Positions 25,328 to 33,776 of a DNA stretch of 64,000 bases are shown here, piece after piece (within the stretch, counting starts at the first letter, position 1; each line of letters begins with the position of its first letter). Position numbers and translations under genes: made by a program. The notes under the pieces were generated by a model that was not told the origin of the DNA, did no database searches, and saw nothing but the letters and a program-made list of their open reading frames with translations. Location of the stretch: NCBI GenBank assembly GCA_964646205.1, contig CAZYAZ010000001.1:212733-276732 (forward strand), written 5' to 3'. The DNA comes from UBA8437 sp964646205 (GTDB taxonomy: Bacteria; Planctomycetota; Planctomycetia; Planctomycetales; Planctomycetaceae).

Positions 25328-28300
25328 ATGAAAGTTTTTGGCCTGATCTCCCTCGTCCTGCTGGCACAACCGGTTTCGGCTTCCGATTGGCCAATGTGGC
25401 GCCACGATGCAGGGCGATCAGCCGCCACGAGTGAGGTTCTCGCCGATTCCCTGCACCGCCAGTGGACCCGACACCTCCCCAGGCTCCAGGGAGCATGGCT
25501 CGACCAGGACACGCTCAGGGCCGACGCCGTCTACCAGCCGATAGCCGCCGACGGACTCCTGCTGATCGGATCCTCCCACGACGACAGCCTGGTCGCCTGG
25601 GACCTGGCGACGGGAATTCCCCGATGGAAATTCTACGCCGAGGGTCCAATCCGCTACGCACCGGTCGCCTCTGGCGATCGGGTCTACGTTGTCGCTGACG
25701 ATGGCTGCCTGTATTGCCTGGACCTGGCCACCGGCAAGCAGGTGTTCCGGGTCAGGGCCGCACCCCGCGACCAGCGGGTCCTGGGCAACAGCCGGTTGAT
25801 CTCGGCCTGGCCGGCACGAGGTGGTCCGGTACTCGCCAACGGGCAGGTCTATTTTGCCGCCAGCATCTGGCCGTTCATGGGCGTCTTTGTCCAGGCCGTC
25901 GATGCCAAGACGGGCCAGGTCACCTGGCGAAACGACGGCACCGGATCAATGTACATCAAGCAGCCTCACAACAGCCCCGCATTCGCCGGGCTGGCTCCCC
26001 AGGGATACCTCGCAACCGCCGGCGACTCGCTGGTCGTTCCCAACGGCCGCAGTGTTCCCGCACTCCTGAACCGCAAAAGTGGCAAGCTCGAATACTTCCA
26101 CCTGGCCAAGTACCGACGCAGTGGTGGTGACCAGGTCGCCGCGGCGGACAAAGCCTTCTTCAGCGGTGGAACCGGTTTCGACGTGGCAACGGGACTGCAC
26201 AGCGAGGATCTCGGCGGAAATCGCTGCCCGGTTTTTGCAGACGGTCTCGCCTTCACCGGGGGCAGTACCGTGAAAGCCTTCGATGTGGCCAATCCCCTGC
26301 TGACCACGACCAAGGACAAAAAGGGGGCTGACCAGACCAAGTTCAAGTTCGCTCGGAAATGGTCGGCCGCGATCAAGTGCGACCTGTTCCTGAAAGCCGG
26401 CCCCAGGCTTTACGGCAGCCATGGCCGTGACCTGGTCGCCATCGACCTGCCCACGGGCGACACGCCGACCCGGATCGCCTGGGAGCAACCGCTCGAGGGA
26501 GCCTCCGCCAAGGGTTCCATTGCCAGCATGATCGTGGCCGACGGCCACATGGTCGTTGTGACGACCGACGGAGCCATTTCGTGTTACGGACCAGATGACG
26601 TTGCCGAGCCGGTCGAATTTGCCCTGCCCAGTCCCGAACCACTTGACGCCGGGGATCCCGCGGTGCGGGACGCCGCGAAACTGATCGAGACTGTCGGATC
26701 ACCGACGGGTGGAATCGCCGTGGTGCTGGGACTGCAGAACGGGAACTTGCTTCGCGGACTGGCCCATCACAAAAACTGGCAGGTGATCGGAATCGACGGC
26801 GATGCCGATCGGATCAACAGCATCCGCAAAAGACTGGATGCCGCCGGCGTTTCACGGAGCGTGGTCGCGGTGCACCATGCCAAACCCGGCACCATAGATT
26901 TGCCCCCCTACCTGGCACACCTGGTCACCACCGAGAACCTGGCATCCTCGGGCTTCGACGCGATCGGACCGTTCGTCTCGCAGGTCTTCAACGTCCTGCG
27001 TCCCTACGGGGGCCGCGCCGTGCTGCCGCTCACCAATCCCGAGCACACCCGCCTGATGAGTGCCGTGACCGACAAGCGATGTCCCGGTCACAGCCTGGCT
27101 CGAACCAAGGGCCGGACCGAGTTGATCCGACCCGGTCGCCTGCCCGGCTCGGCCCCGTGGACTCACCAGTACGCCGACGCGGGCAACACCTCGGTCTCCC
27201 AGGACGATCTCGTCAAAGCACCGCTGGGCCTGTTGTGGTTCGGTGGCAGTTCGAACAAGAGCGTCCTGCCGCGACACGGACACGGACCCACTCAACAGGT
27301 CGTCGGTGGTCGGCTGTTCATCGAGGGACCCGACATGTTGCGGGCCGTTGATGTCTACACCGGCAGGGTGCTCTGGGAAGTCTCGTTGCCCCAGGTCGGA
27401 CAGGCGTTCAACTTCACCGGACACCAGCCGGGAGCCAACGCCACCGGCAGCAACTACGTCAGTGTCCAGGACGCCGTCTATGTCGCCTACCAGTCTCGCT
27501 GCATCAAGCTGGACCCGGCCACCGGCGAGATCGTCGGCGAGTTTCCCCTGCCGGCACTGGGTGGCGGGACCAAGCCCAAGTGGGGCCACATTGCCGTGTC
27601 CGGCGACCTGCTGATCGCCGGTGCCGAGCCGCTTGTCTATGAAAAGAAACGCGTGGGTGGTTACACGCACGACGGCACCACCAGCCGACACCTGGTCGTG
27701 ATGAATCGACACACCGGCGAGGTGCTCTGGACCCGCGAGGCTCGCTTCGCATTCCGCCACAACGCGATCGTCGCCGGGAACGGCCTGCTGTTTGCCATAG
27801 ACCGTTTGCCCGACACCATCGTGGCGTTGATGCTCCGTCGTGGTCGCAAGCCAACCGGAAAGCCGCGGCTGGTGGCCTATGACGCCAAAACCGGCAAGGA
27901 GGCCTGGAGTACAACCGATGGGGTTTTTGGCACCTGGCTGGGATACTCCCGACAACACAAGTTGCTGTTGCAGTGCGGCCGCCCCGCCCGCGACATGCTC
28001 AAGGATGAACCGGCCGACCGGATGATCGTCTACCGCGGAAAAGATGGCGTGATTCGCTGGGACAAGAAGCTGAAATACGGTGGCCCCTGCCTGCTGCGGG
28101 GCGACACGATCATGACACAGGGCGCGGCGGTGTCGCTTTTGACAGGCGAACAAGTCACCCGAACCAACCCCCTGACCGGGCTGACTCAACCCTGGGGCTA
28201 CACCCGCAACTACGGCTGCAACTCGGCGGTGGCCAGCCGTCACCTGATGACGTTCCGATCCGCCGCGGCTGGCTATTTTGACCTGGCCCGTGATGGCGGC

Positions 28301-28993
28301 ACCGGGAACCTGGGTGGATTCCGTTCCAGTTGCACGTCGAACCTGATCTGTGCCGACGGAGTGCTCAACGCACCGGACTACACGCGGACCTGCAGTTGCT
28401 CGTACCAGAACCAGGCCTCCCTGGCGCTGGTGCATGATCCGCGAGTCGAGATGTGGACATTCAACAAGCTGGACGTCGGCAAGACACCGTTGAAACGACT
28501 GGGGCTGAACCTCGGTGCCCCCGGTGATCGACCCGGTGACGGGGGCACGCTGTGGCTCGAGTACCCGGTGGTCGGCGGCCCATCGCCAAAGATCCAGGTG
28601 ACAGCAACACCAAAAAACATCGAGTGGTATTGTGGACATTCCGAACGGATCAAGACCGGACCCGATGGCGGACCTGCCTGGATCGGAGCCTCCGGAGCAC
28701 GTGGCATCCGGACTCTTGAAATCGCCCTGCCCGGACAGGCAACCTACCGGGTCCGGTTGCACTTCGCCGAACCCGAAATGGTCAAACCGGGCGCGAGGCG
28801 CTTCACGGTTTCCGTGGGGGGAAAGGTTGTCCATCGTGACATGGACCTGGCCGCAACCGTCGGAACGGGCACAACCGCAGTCGTCGAGATCCCCGACGTG
28901 GCCGTCAACGGGACACTGCGAATCGAGTTGACTCCTGCCGATGGCTCACTGCCGGCAGTCCTCTCGGGTGTTGAGGTCCAGGCGAACCGCTAA
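25328..28993 (+). CDS. Secreted PQQ-like beta-propeller with embedded methyltransferase-like domain and malectin-like C-terminus
   Basis: A 1221-residue exported protein with signal peptide MKVFGLISLVLLAQPVSA. The N-terminal part (about 20-430) is a PQQ-like WD propeller with repeats such as AWDLATGIPRWKF. Residues about 440-590 look like a class I SAM-methyltransferase Rossmann fold (GIAVVLGLQNGNLLRGLA, then VIGIDGD at the usual acidic position, then RPYGGRAVL). A second propeller part (about 600-1060) follows. The C-terminal 100 residues resemble a malectin-like carbohydrate-binding domain (YRVRLHFAEPE). The fusion recurs in planctomycetes as far as I know, but its role is not established. 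The start ATG lies 4 bases after the LolD-type gene. Confidence 0.85.
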   Translation: MKVFGLISLVLLAQPVSASDWPMWRHDAGRSAATSEVLADSLHRQWTRHLPRLQGAWLDQDTLRADAVYQPIAADGLLLIGSSHDDSLVAWDLATGIPRWKFYAEGPIRYAPVASGDRVYVVADDGCLYCLDLATGKQVFRVRAAPRDQRVLGNSRLISAWPARGGPVLANGQVYFAASIWPFMGVFVQAVDAKTGQVTWRNDGTGSMYIKQPHNSPAFAGLAPQGYLATAGDSLVVPNGRSVPALLNRKSGKLEYFHLAKYRRSGGDQVAAADKAFFSGGTGFDVATGLHSEDLGGNRCPVFADGLAFTGGSTVKAFDVANPLLTTTKDKKGADQTKFKFARKWSAAIKCDLFLKAGPRLYGSHGRDLVAIDLPTGDTPTRIAWEQPLEGASAKGSIASMIVADGHMVVVTTDGAISCYGPDDVAEPVEFALPSPEPLDAGDPAVRDAAKLIETVGSPTGGIAVVLGLQNGNLLRGLAHHKNWQVIGIDGDADRINSIRKRLDAAGVSRSVVAVHHAKPGTIDLPPYLAHLVTTENLASSGFDAIGPFVSQVFNVLRPYGGRAVLPLTNPEHTRLMSAVTDKRCPGHSLARTKGRTELIRPGRLPGSAPWTHQYADAGNTSVSQDDLVKAPLGLLWFGGSSNKSVLPRHGHGPTQQVVGGRLFIEGPDMLRAVDVYTGRVLWEVSLPQVGQAFNFTGHQPGANATGSNYVSVQDAVYVAYQSRCIKLDPATGEIVGEFPLPALGGGTKPKWGHIAVSGDLLIAGAEPLVYEKKRVGGYTHDGTTSRHLVVMNRHTGEVLWTREARFAFRHNAIVAGNGLLFAIDRLPDTIVALMLRRGRKPTGKPRLVAYDAKTGKEAWSTTDGVFGTWLGYSRQHKLLLQCGRPARDMLKDEPADRMIVYRGKDGVIRWDKKLKYGGPCLLRGDTIMTQGAAVSLLTGEQVTRTNPLTGLTQPWGYTRNYGCNSAVASRHLMTFRSAAAGYFDLARDGGTGNLGGFRSSCTSNLICADGVLNAPDYTRTCSCSYQNQASLALVHDPRVEMWTFNKLDVGKTPLKRLGLNLGAPGDRPGDGGTLWLEYPVVGGPSPKIQVTATPKNIEWYCGHSERIKTGPDGGPAWIGASGARGIRTLEIALPGQATYRVRLHFAEPEMVKPGARRFTVSVGGKVVHRDMDLAATVGTGTTAVVEIPDVAVNGTLRIELTPADGSLPAVLSGVEVQANR

Positions 28994-29032
28994 GCAAATC
29001 GTGGGGCGCCCGTTTTCCTCGTGTTGCCGCCA

Positions 29033-29076
29033 GGCAGATCAACCACCAGAGACCGCAACACGTTGGTCAATCTGCC
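29033..29076. promoter_or_regulatory. Long inverted repeat upstream of the ModA-like gene
   Basis: GGCAGAT (29033-29039) pairs with ATCTGCC (29070-29076), and four more bases pair inside after a 2-base mismatch (ACCA with TGGT). It sits 50-95 bases before the start of the molybdate-type binding protein gene, where an operator or metal-cofactor leader would be expected. Confidence 0.3.
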
Positions 29077-29128
29077 AATGCATTGACTATGCTGCACAGC
29101 GTGATTTCCCCGACTTGAGACGCCACCG

Positions 29129-30712
29129 ATGCAACGCCCAGTTTCTCCACTCCATCAGCACAGGGGTGCCATCAGCAAGCACGCGTTGTTGGCCGTTGTC
29201 GGTCTCGCCGTGTTGATCGGCCTGGGACTGATGCTGTCCGGAATGGGGCGGCAGCAACTCGCTGGCCCCGCAAGTGTCGACGGCCAGCCACAAGCCTCGC
29301 TGACGTTCTTTTGTGCGGCGGGCATTCGCCAACCGGTCGAAGCCGTCGCCAAAGCGTATCTCGAGGAATACGGAGTCCGTATCAACCTTGATTACGGTGG
29401 TTCCAACACGTTGTTGAGCCGTATCGAAACGGCACGAACCGGCGACCTGTATCTCGCCGCCGACGAGAGCTACATCAAGACGGCTCGCGAGAAGGGACTC
29501 GTCGCCGAGTCGATTCCGCTGGCCCGGATGAAACCGGTGATCGCCGTGGCCGAGGGAAATCCCAAAAACATCAAGACCATCGAGGACCTGCTGCGGAAGG
29601 ACGTCCGCACCGTCCTGGGCAACCCGGACCAGGCGGCCGTCGGCAAGAGAACCCGCAAGCTCCTGAAGGCATCCGGCCACTGGACAAGACTTGAATCGCT
29701 GGTCCGCGAGACCGGGACCTTCCAGCCGACGGTGCCGGAAGTGGCCAACACCGTCAAGATCGGCGGAGCCGATGCCGCGATCATATGGAACACGACCACC
29801 AAGATTGTCGATGGGATCGATGCCGTCGAGGTCCCGGAACTGGACCGGGGAGAGGTCCTGGTCACGGTGGGGATTCTCAAGACCGCCTCCTCAGCGACCG
29901 AGGCACTGAAATTCGCCCGGTACCTGGCAGCCAAGGACCGGGGTCTCCGCAAGTTCAAGGAATTCGGATTCAATCCTGTCCAGGGGGACAACTGGGCCGA
30001 GGTGCCCGAGTTGACTTTCTTTTGCGGATCGGTCAACCGACGTGCCGTCGAGCAGGCGATCAAGAAGTTCCAGGTCCGCGAGGGGGTCCAGGTCAACACG
30101 GTCTACAACGGTTGTGGAATCCTGACGGCCCAGATGAAAACGATCAGCGAAAAGAAATTGACCGGATTCCCCGACACCTACATGGCCTGCGACAAGTACT
30201 ACATGGAGGTCGTCGACGGGTTGTTCCAGGATGCCGTCGAAATCTCCGACACCGAGGTCGTGATCGCGGTCCCCAAGGGGAATCCCAAGGGAATCCAGAA
30301 ACTGGCGGACCTGACACAGCCTGGGCTGCGGGTCGCCGTCGGCCAACCCGACCAGTGCACCATTGGCATTTTGACCCGACAGGTGCTCGAGGCCGAGAAG
30401 ATTCATGACGAGGTGATGAAAAACGTGGTCACCCGGACGGCGACTTCCGCGTTGCTGATCGCCCCGGTCACCACCGGAGCCGCCGATGCCTCGCTGGCCT
30501 ACCTGACCGACACGAAGTCCGAAAGCGAAAAAGTGGACGTGGTGAGAATACCATCAGAAGCGGCCAAGGCGATCCAGCCGCTGGGAATCGCCAAGGCCAG
30601 CCGCAACAAGCAACTCGCCCACCGCCTGATGCAGGCCATCACGCGGTCACGTTCGAGCTTCGAAGAGGCCGGCTTTCACTGGCGGCTTGACGACGATGCG
30701 CCCGGCTCCTGA
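29129..30712 (+). CDS. Tandem ModA-like (molybdate/tungstate-type) solute-binding protein, membrane anchored
   Basis: A 527-residue protein with one N-terminal membrane helix (about 18-40) and two consecutive periplasmic binding domains of the ModA family. The first begins LTFFCAAGIRQPVEAVAKAY and the second LTFFCGSVNRRAVEQAIKKF, about 240 residues later. Both contain the family's oxyanion-type segments and a VAEGNPKNI or VPKGNPKGI segment, so one domain arose by duplication of the other. Each half has the length of a usual complete ModA. The permease gene follows after 44 bases. Molybdate, tungstate or a related oxyanion is the likely ligand, by family; the two domains may differ in ligand. 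Confidence 0.85.
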   Translation: MQRPVSPLHQHRGAISKHALLAVVGLAVLIGLGLMLSGMGRQQLAGPASVDGQPQASLTFFCAAGIRQPVEAVAKAYLEEYGVRINLDYGGSNTLLSRIETARTGDLYLAADESYIKTAREKGLVAESIPLARMKPVIAVAEGNPKNIKTIEDLLRKDVRTVLGNPDQAAVGKRTRKLLKASGHWTRLESLVRETGTFQPTVPEVANTVKIGGADAAIIWNTTTKIVDGIDAVEVPELDRGEVLVTVGILKTASSATEALKFARYLAAKDRGLRKFKEFGFNPVQGDNWAEVPELTFFCGSVNRRAVEQAIKKFQVREGVQVNTVYNGCGILTAQMKTISEKKLTGFPDTYMACDKYYMEVVDGLFQDAVEISDTEVVIAVPKGNPKGIQKLADLTQPGLRVAVGQPDQCTIGILTRQVLEAEKIHDEVMKNVVTRTATSALLIAPVTTGAADASLAYLTDTKSESEKVDVVRIPSEAAKAIQPLGIAKASRNKQLAHRLMQAITRSRSSFEEAGFHWRLDDDAPGS

Positions 30713-30756
30713 ATGACCTCGGGTGAGTCAATTTTTCACTTTCCAGTTTCTTCCCT

Positions 30757-31686
30757 GTGAAGCCCATGACCACCGGAACCGCCTCGCGGCCGAACAAGGC
30801 GTCCCCGGCTCACCGTCCCCCATCGGACAAGCCGTTTCTGATCGGCCTGGTGGTCATCTCGAGCGTTTACATCATCCTGCTGTTCGGGTTGCTGATCGGT
30901 GACGTGGCCTACATGGCCACAGGTGACCTGGCCGACTCGGTCGAATTGCCGGATGCACTCGAGTGGTCACGGCCCGCGTTGAGGCCCCTGCTCTCGATGC
31001 TGGCAACACTCGACAAGCCCGAGATACGTTACTCGGTCCAGCTGACCATGATCAGTTGCCTGTTCTCGGCCGTGCTCTCACTGTTCGTGGCCGTCCCCAC
31101 GGCCTACCTGCTCAGTCGCCACGAGTTCCCCGGCAAGAACCTGCTGGATGCCGTCCTGGACATCCCCATCGTGCTGCCCCCCCTGGTGGTCGGCCTGAGC
31201 CTGCTGATCCTCTTCCAGTTCGCTCCCGACCTCACGATCGGTGGAGAAATCTACAGCATCCGCAACGCGATCGTCTTCCAGGTGCCGGCCGTTGTACTGG
31301 CCCAGTTCATGGTCGCCGCAGCATTCGCGGTGAGGGTGATGAGAGCGACGTTCGACCAGGTCGATCCGCGTCCCGAACAGGTCGCGCTGACACTCGGCTG
31401 CAACCAGGCGCAGGCCTTCTGGAGAGTCGTGCTGCCACAGTGCGGAAATGGAATGCTCACCGCCGGCACACTGTCCTGGGCCCGATCGCTCGGAGAATTC
31501 GGCCCGCTGCTGATCTTTGCGGGAGCCACCCGGATGAAGACCGAGGTGCTCTCGACCACCGTGTTCCTGGAACTGAGCATCGGCAACCTCGAGGGAGCCG
31601 TCGCCGTCTCACTGCTGATGGTCGCTTGTGCCGTGATCGTACTGATGGTCGCCAGAATCTGGGGCTCCCGTGGGTTGTCGTTGTGA
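30757..31686 (+). CDS. Molybdate/sulfate-type ABC transporter permease (ModB/CysT family)
   Basis: A 309-residue inner-membrane permease with six predicted membrane helices. The EAA coupling motif is EQVALTLGCNQAQAFWRVVL near residue 210, and the GEFGPLLIFAG segment is typical of ModB/CysT permeases. A loop of about 60 residues between the first two helices is longer than usual. The gene starts with GTG at 30757 or ATG at 30766. It lies between the tandem binding protein and the MoaD-like gene, so uptake and use of a molybdate-type oxyanion are coupled by position. No ModC-type ATPase is adjacent; one must come from elsewhere. Confidence 0.9.
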   Translation: MKPMTTGTASRPNKASPAHRPPSDKPFLIGLVVISSVYIILLFGLLIGDVAYMATGDLADSVELPDALEWSRPALRPLLSMLATLDKPEIRYSVQLTMISCLFSAVLSLFVAVPTAYLLSRHEFPGKNLLDAVLDIPIVLPPLVVGLSLLILFQFAPDLTIGGEIYSIRNAIVFQVPAVVLAQFMVAAAFAVRVMRATFDQVDPRPEQVALTLGCNQAQAFWRVVLPQCGNGMLTAGTLSWARSLGEFGPLLIFAGATRMKTEVLSTTVFLELSIGNLEGAVAVSLLMVACAVIVLMVARIWGSRGLSL

Positions 31687-31726
31687 GCCCGAGTCGAGAC
31701 GATCGGGGAAAGAGGAGTTCATCACC

Positions 31727-32008
31727 ATGCAGGTCACCGTAGAATACGCCGCCCAGATCAAGCGGGTCGCCGGTGTCGCCCAGGACGTGATCCAGTTGGA
31801 TGCCCCGTGCCCGGTGGCCGAAATCGCTCGGCTGGCGGCCGCCAACCACGGTGACAGCCTGGTCGAGATGCTCTTCGACGAAAACGGACAACCCCGACCC
31901 TCGATCCTGGTCTTCAAGGGAGAGGACCAGGTCCGCTGGGATGACACCACGACCCGGGTCGAAGATGGTGAGACCATCACACTGCTCTCTCCGGTTTCCG
32001 GCGGTTAG
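31727..32008 (+). CDS. MoaD/ThiS family sulfur-carrier protein
   Basis: A 93-residue ubiquitin-like protein ending in Gly-Gly, the residue pair that is adenylated and thiocarboxylated in this family. A beta-grasp pattern is visible (TVEYAAQIKRVAGV, then DGETITLLSPVSGG). The ATG at 31727 has AGGAG at 31713-31717. The E1-like gene begins 20 bases later, the usual pairing, and the molybdate-type transporter lies just upstream, so the sulfur is probably destined for a molybdopterin-type dithiolene. A thiamine or other sulfur-transfer role cannot be excluded. Confidence 0.85.
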   Translation: MQVTVEYAAQIKRVAGVAQDVIQLDAPCPVAEIARLAAANHGDSLVEMLFDENGQPRPSILVFKGEDQVRWDDTTTRVEDGETITLLSPVSGG

Positions 32009-32028
32009 CCCCACAACTCCAGGCTCCA

Positions 32029-32790
32029 ATGGCACAGCTCACCGACCACGAAAAAGCCGTCTACGAATGGCAGATCTGGGTACCCGGATTCGGTGAATCC
32101 GGGCAGGAGGCACTCAAGGACGCATCTGTTCTCGTCTCACGGGTTGGCGGCCTGGGCAGCGTCGTCGCTTACGAACTCGCCGCTGCCGGAGTTGGCCGCC
32201 TGGTGCTGGCCCATGCCGGTGACATCAAGCCCAGTGACCTGAACCGACAGCTACTGATGACTCACGAGGGCCTGGGCACTCCACGAGTCGAGTCGGCCAG
32301 CCGACGACTCAAAGAACTCAACCCTCGACTCGAAATCGTGGCGGTTCCCGAAAACCTCTCCGAACACAATGCCAAACAACTCGTCGGCGATGTGGATCTT
32401 GTCGTCGACTGCGCGCCGCTGTTCCCCGAACGGTTTGCCATGAATCGTCAATGCGTCGAACAGGGCAAGCCCCTGGTCGACTGTGCAATGTACGATTGCG
32501 AGTTTCAGATCACCACGATCCTGCCCGGACAGACACCGTGCCTGTCGTGCCTGTACCCCGAGGATCCCCCGGCATGGCGTCGGGAGTTTCCAGTTTTTGG
32601 AGCCGTCTCGGGAACTGTGGCTTGCCTTGGAGCCATGGAAGCCATCAAGGTATTGGGAGGCTTTGGGGAGCCGTTGGCCGGCCAACTCCTGACCTGCGAC
32701 CTCCGCGACATGACATTCCGCCGTCGACGACTCCTGCGACGCGAGAATTGCCCCGTCTGCGGAACGACACCCGAGTCCCTCTCGCCATGA
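32029..32790 (+). CDS. E1-like adenylyltransferase (MoeB/ThiF/HesA family)
   Basis: A 253-residue enzyme that adenylates the C-terminal glycine of a MoaD/ThiS-type carrier, almost certainly the one encoded just upstream. The nucleotide-binding segment is VSRVGGLGSVVAYELAAAGV, followed by DLNRQLL with the conserved Asp/Arg residues. Zinc-binding pairs are CLSC and CPVC. The loop where ThiF and ubiquitin E1 enzymes carry a thioester cysteine reads FPVFGAVSGTVACLG, with the only cysteine five residues before the conserved EAIK, so a MoeB-like mechanism without a persistent thioester is likely. Its stop overlaps the start of the ABC-2 ATPase gene (ATGA). Confidence 0.9.
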   Translation: MAQLTDHEKAVYEWQIWVPGFGESGQEALKDASVLVSRVGGLGSVVAYELAAAGVGRLVLAHAGDIKPSDLNRQLLMTHEGLGTPRVESASRRLKELNPRLEIVAVPENLSEHNAKQLVGDVDLVVDCAPLFPERFAMNRQCVEQGKPLVDCAMYDCEFQITTILPGQTPCLSCLYPEDPPAWRREFPVFGAVSGTVACLGAMEAIKVLGGFGEPLAGQLLTCDLRDMTFRRRRLLRRENCPVCGTTPESLSP

Positions 32791-33776
32791 ACTCGCCTGA
32801 CACCGCTCGAGCCGACCTCGTCATCCAGGTCACCGACCTCCGCAAGACCTATCGTGACGGGCTGTTCCGCAAGCGGAAAATCGAGGCCCTCAAGGGTGTG
32901 TCGCTGGAAGTGGGATCCGGCCAGATCTTCGGACTGCTCGGTCCCAACGGAGCCGGCAAAACAACGCTCATCAAGGTGCTGCTGGGGATCGTCCACAAGA
33001 CCTCCGGTGAAGCCATGTTGCTGGGCCAGCCGGCCGGCCACAAGTCCGGTCGACGACGGGTCGGTTACCTGCCCGAGGGTCACCGGATCCCAAGGCACCT
33101 GACGGGAAATACGGCACTGGAATACTACGGCAGCCTCAGCGGTCTCTCGGTGGCCGAAACAAGGCGTCGACGAGGCGATCTGCTGAAAACGGTCGGCCTG
33201 TCCGACTGGGGCCGCACCAATGTCACCAAGTACTCCAAGGGCATGCTGCAACGGCTCGGCCTGGCCCAGGCGATGTTGCACGAACCTGACGTGCTGGTGC
33301 TGGATGAACCCACCGACGGGGTCGATCCCGTCGGTCGGTCGGAAATCCGCGATGTGCTCAACACGCTCAAGAGCCAGGGCAAGACCATCTTCCTCAACAG
33401 CCACCTGCTGCAGGAAATCGAACTGGTCTGTGACCAGGTCGCGATCCTGTTCGAGGGAGAAGTGCTGAAGGTGGGGCCGGTCACGGAATTGACCAACCTG
33501 GCCGGTGACACCGACACACTCGAGGCGACGCTCGAACTGGAGGGAGATGCCGAGACAGTCACCGGGATGGTCCCCGAGCATGCCACGTCCTGTGATCGCA
33601 TCGGGGACAACCGGTTTCGCGTGACCATTCCGTCGGCTGGCCAGGAGGACATCGATGGCCTGATCGACACGGTCCGAGAGCATGGTCTCAGCATCATCTC
33701 GGTCAATCGCGAGAAGCTGACACTGGAAGAAGCCTTTCTGAGGCTGGTGCGTGGTGCGGCGGGAGGTGACTCATGA
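32787..33776 (+). CDS. ABC-2 type transporter ATP-binding protein
   Basis: A 329-residue ATPase with Walker A GPNGAGKTT, a signature position reading YSKGMLQR, Walker B VLVLDEPTDG and H-loop NSHLL. The C-terminal regulatory region ends in LTLEEAFLRLVRG, typical of ABC-2 exporters. The ATG at 32787 overlaps the stop of the E1-like gene; a longer open frame upstream is only the alternate frame of that gene. Its own stop overlaps the permease start (ATGA), so the two make one exporter. The cargo is unknown. Confidence 0.92.
   Translation: MNSPDTARADLVIQVTDLRKTYRDGLFRKRKIEALKGVSLEVGSGQIFGLLGPNGAGKTTLIKVLLGIVHKTSGEAMLLGQPAGHKSGRRRVGYLPEGHRIPRHLTGNTALEYYGSLSGLSVAETRRRRGDLLKTVGLSDWGRTNVTKYSKGMLQRLGLAQAMLHEPDVLVLDEPTDGVDPVGRSEIRDVLNTLKSQGKTIFLNSHLLQEIELVCDQVAILFEGEVLKVGPVTELTNLAGDTDTLEATLELEGDAETVTGMVPEHATSCDRIGDNRFRVTIPSAGQEDIDGLIDTVREHGLSIISVNREKLTLEEAFLRLVRGAAGGDS

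Noticed and set aside
26852..28834. 660-residue open frame on the minus strand within the propeller gene
   Set aside because: Antisense shadow of the PQQ-like propeller gene; no ribosome site or domain.
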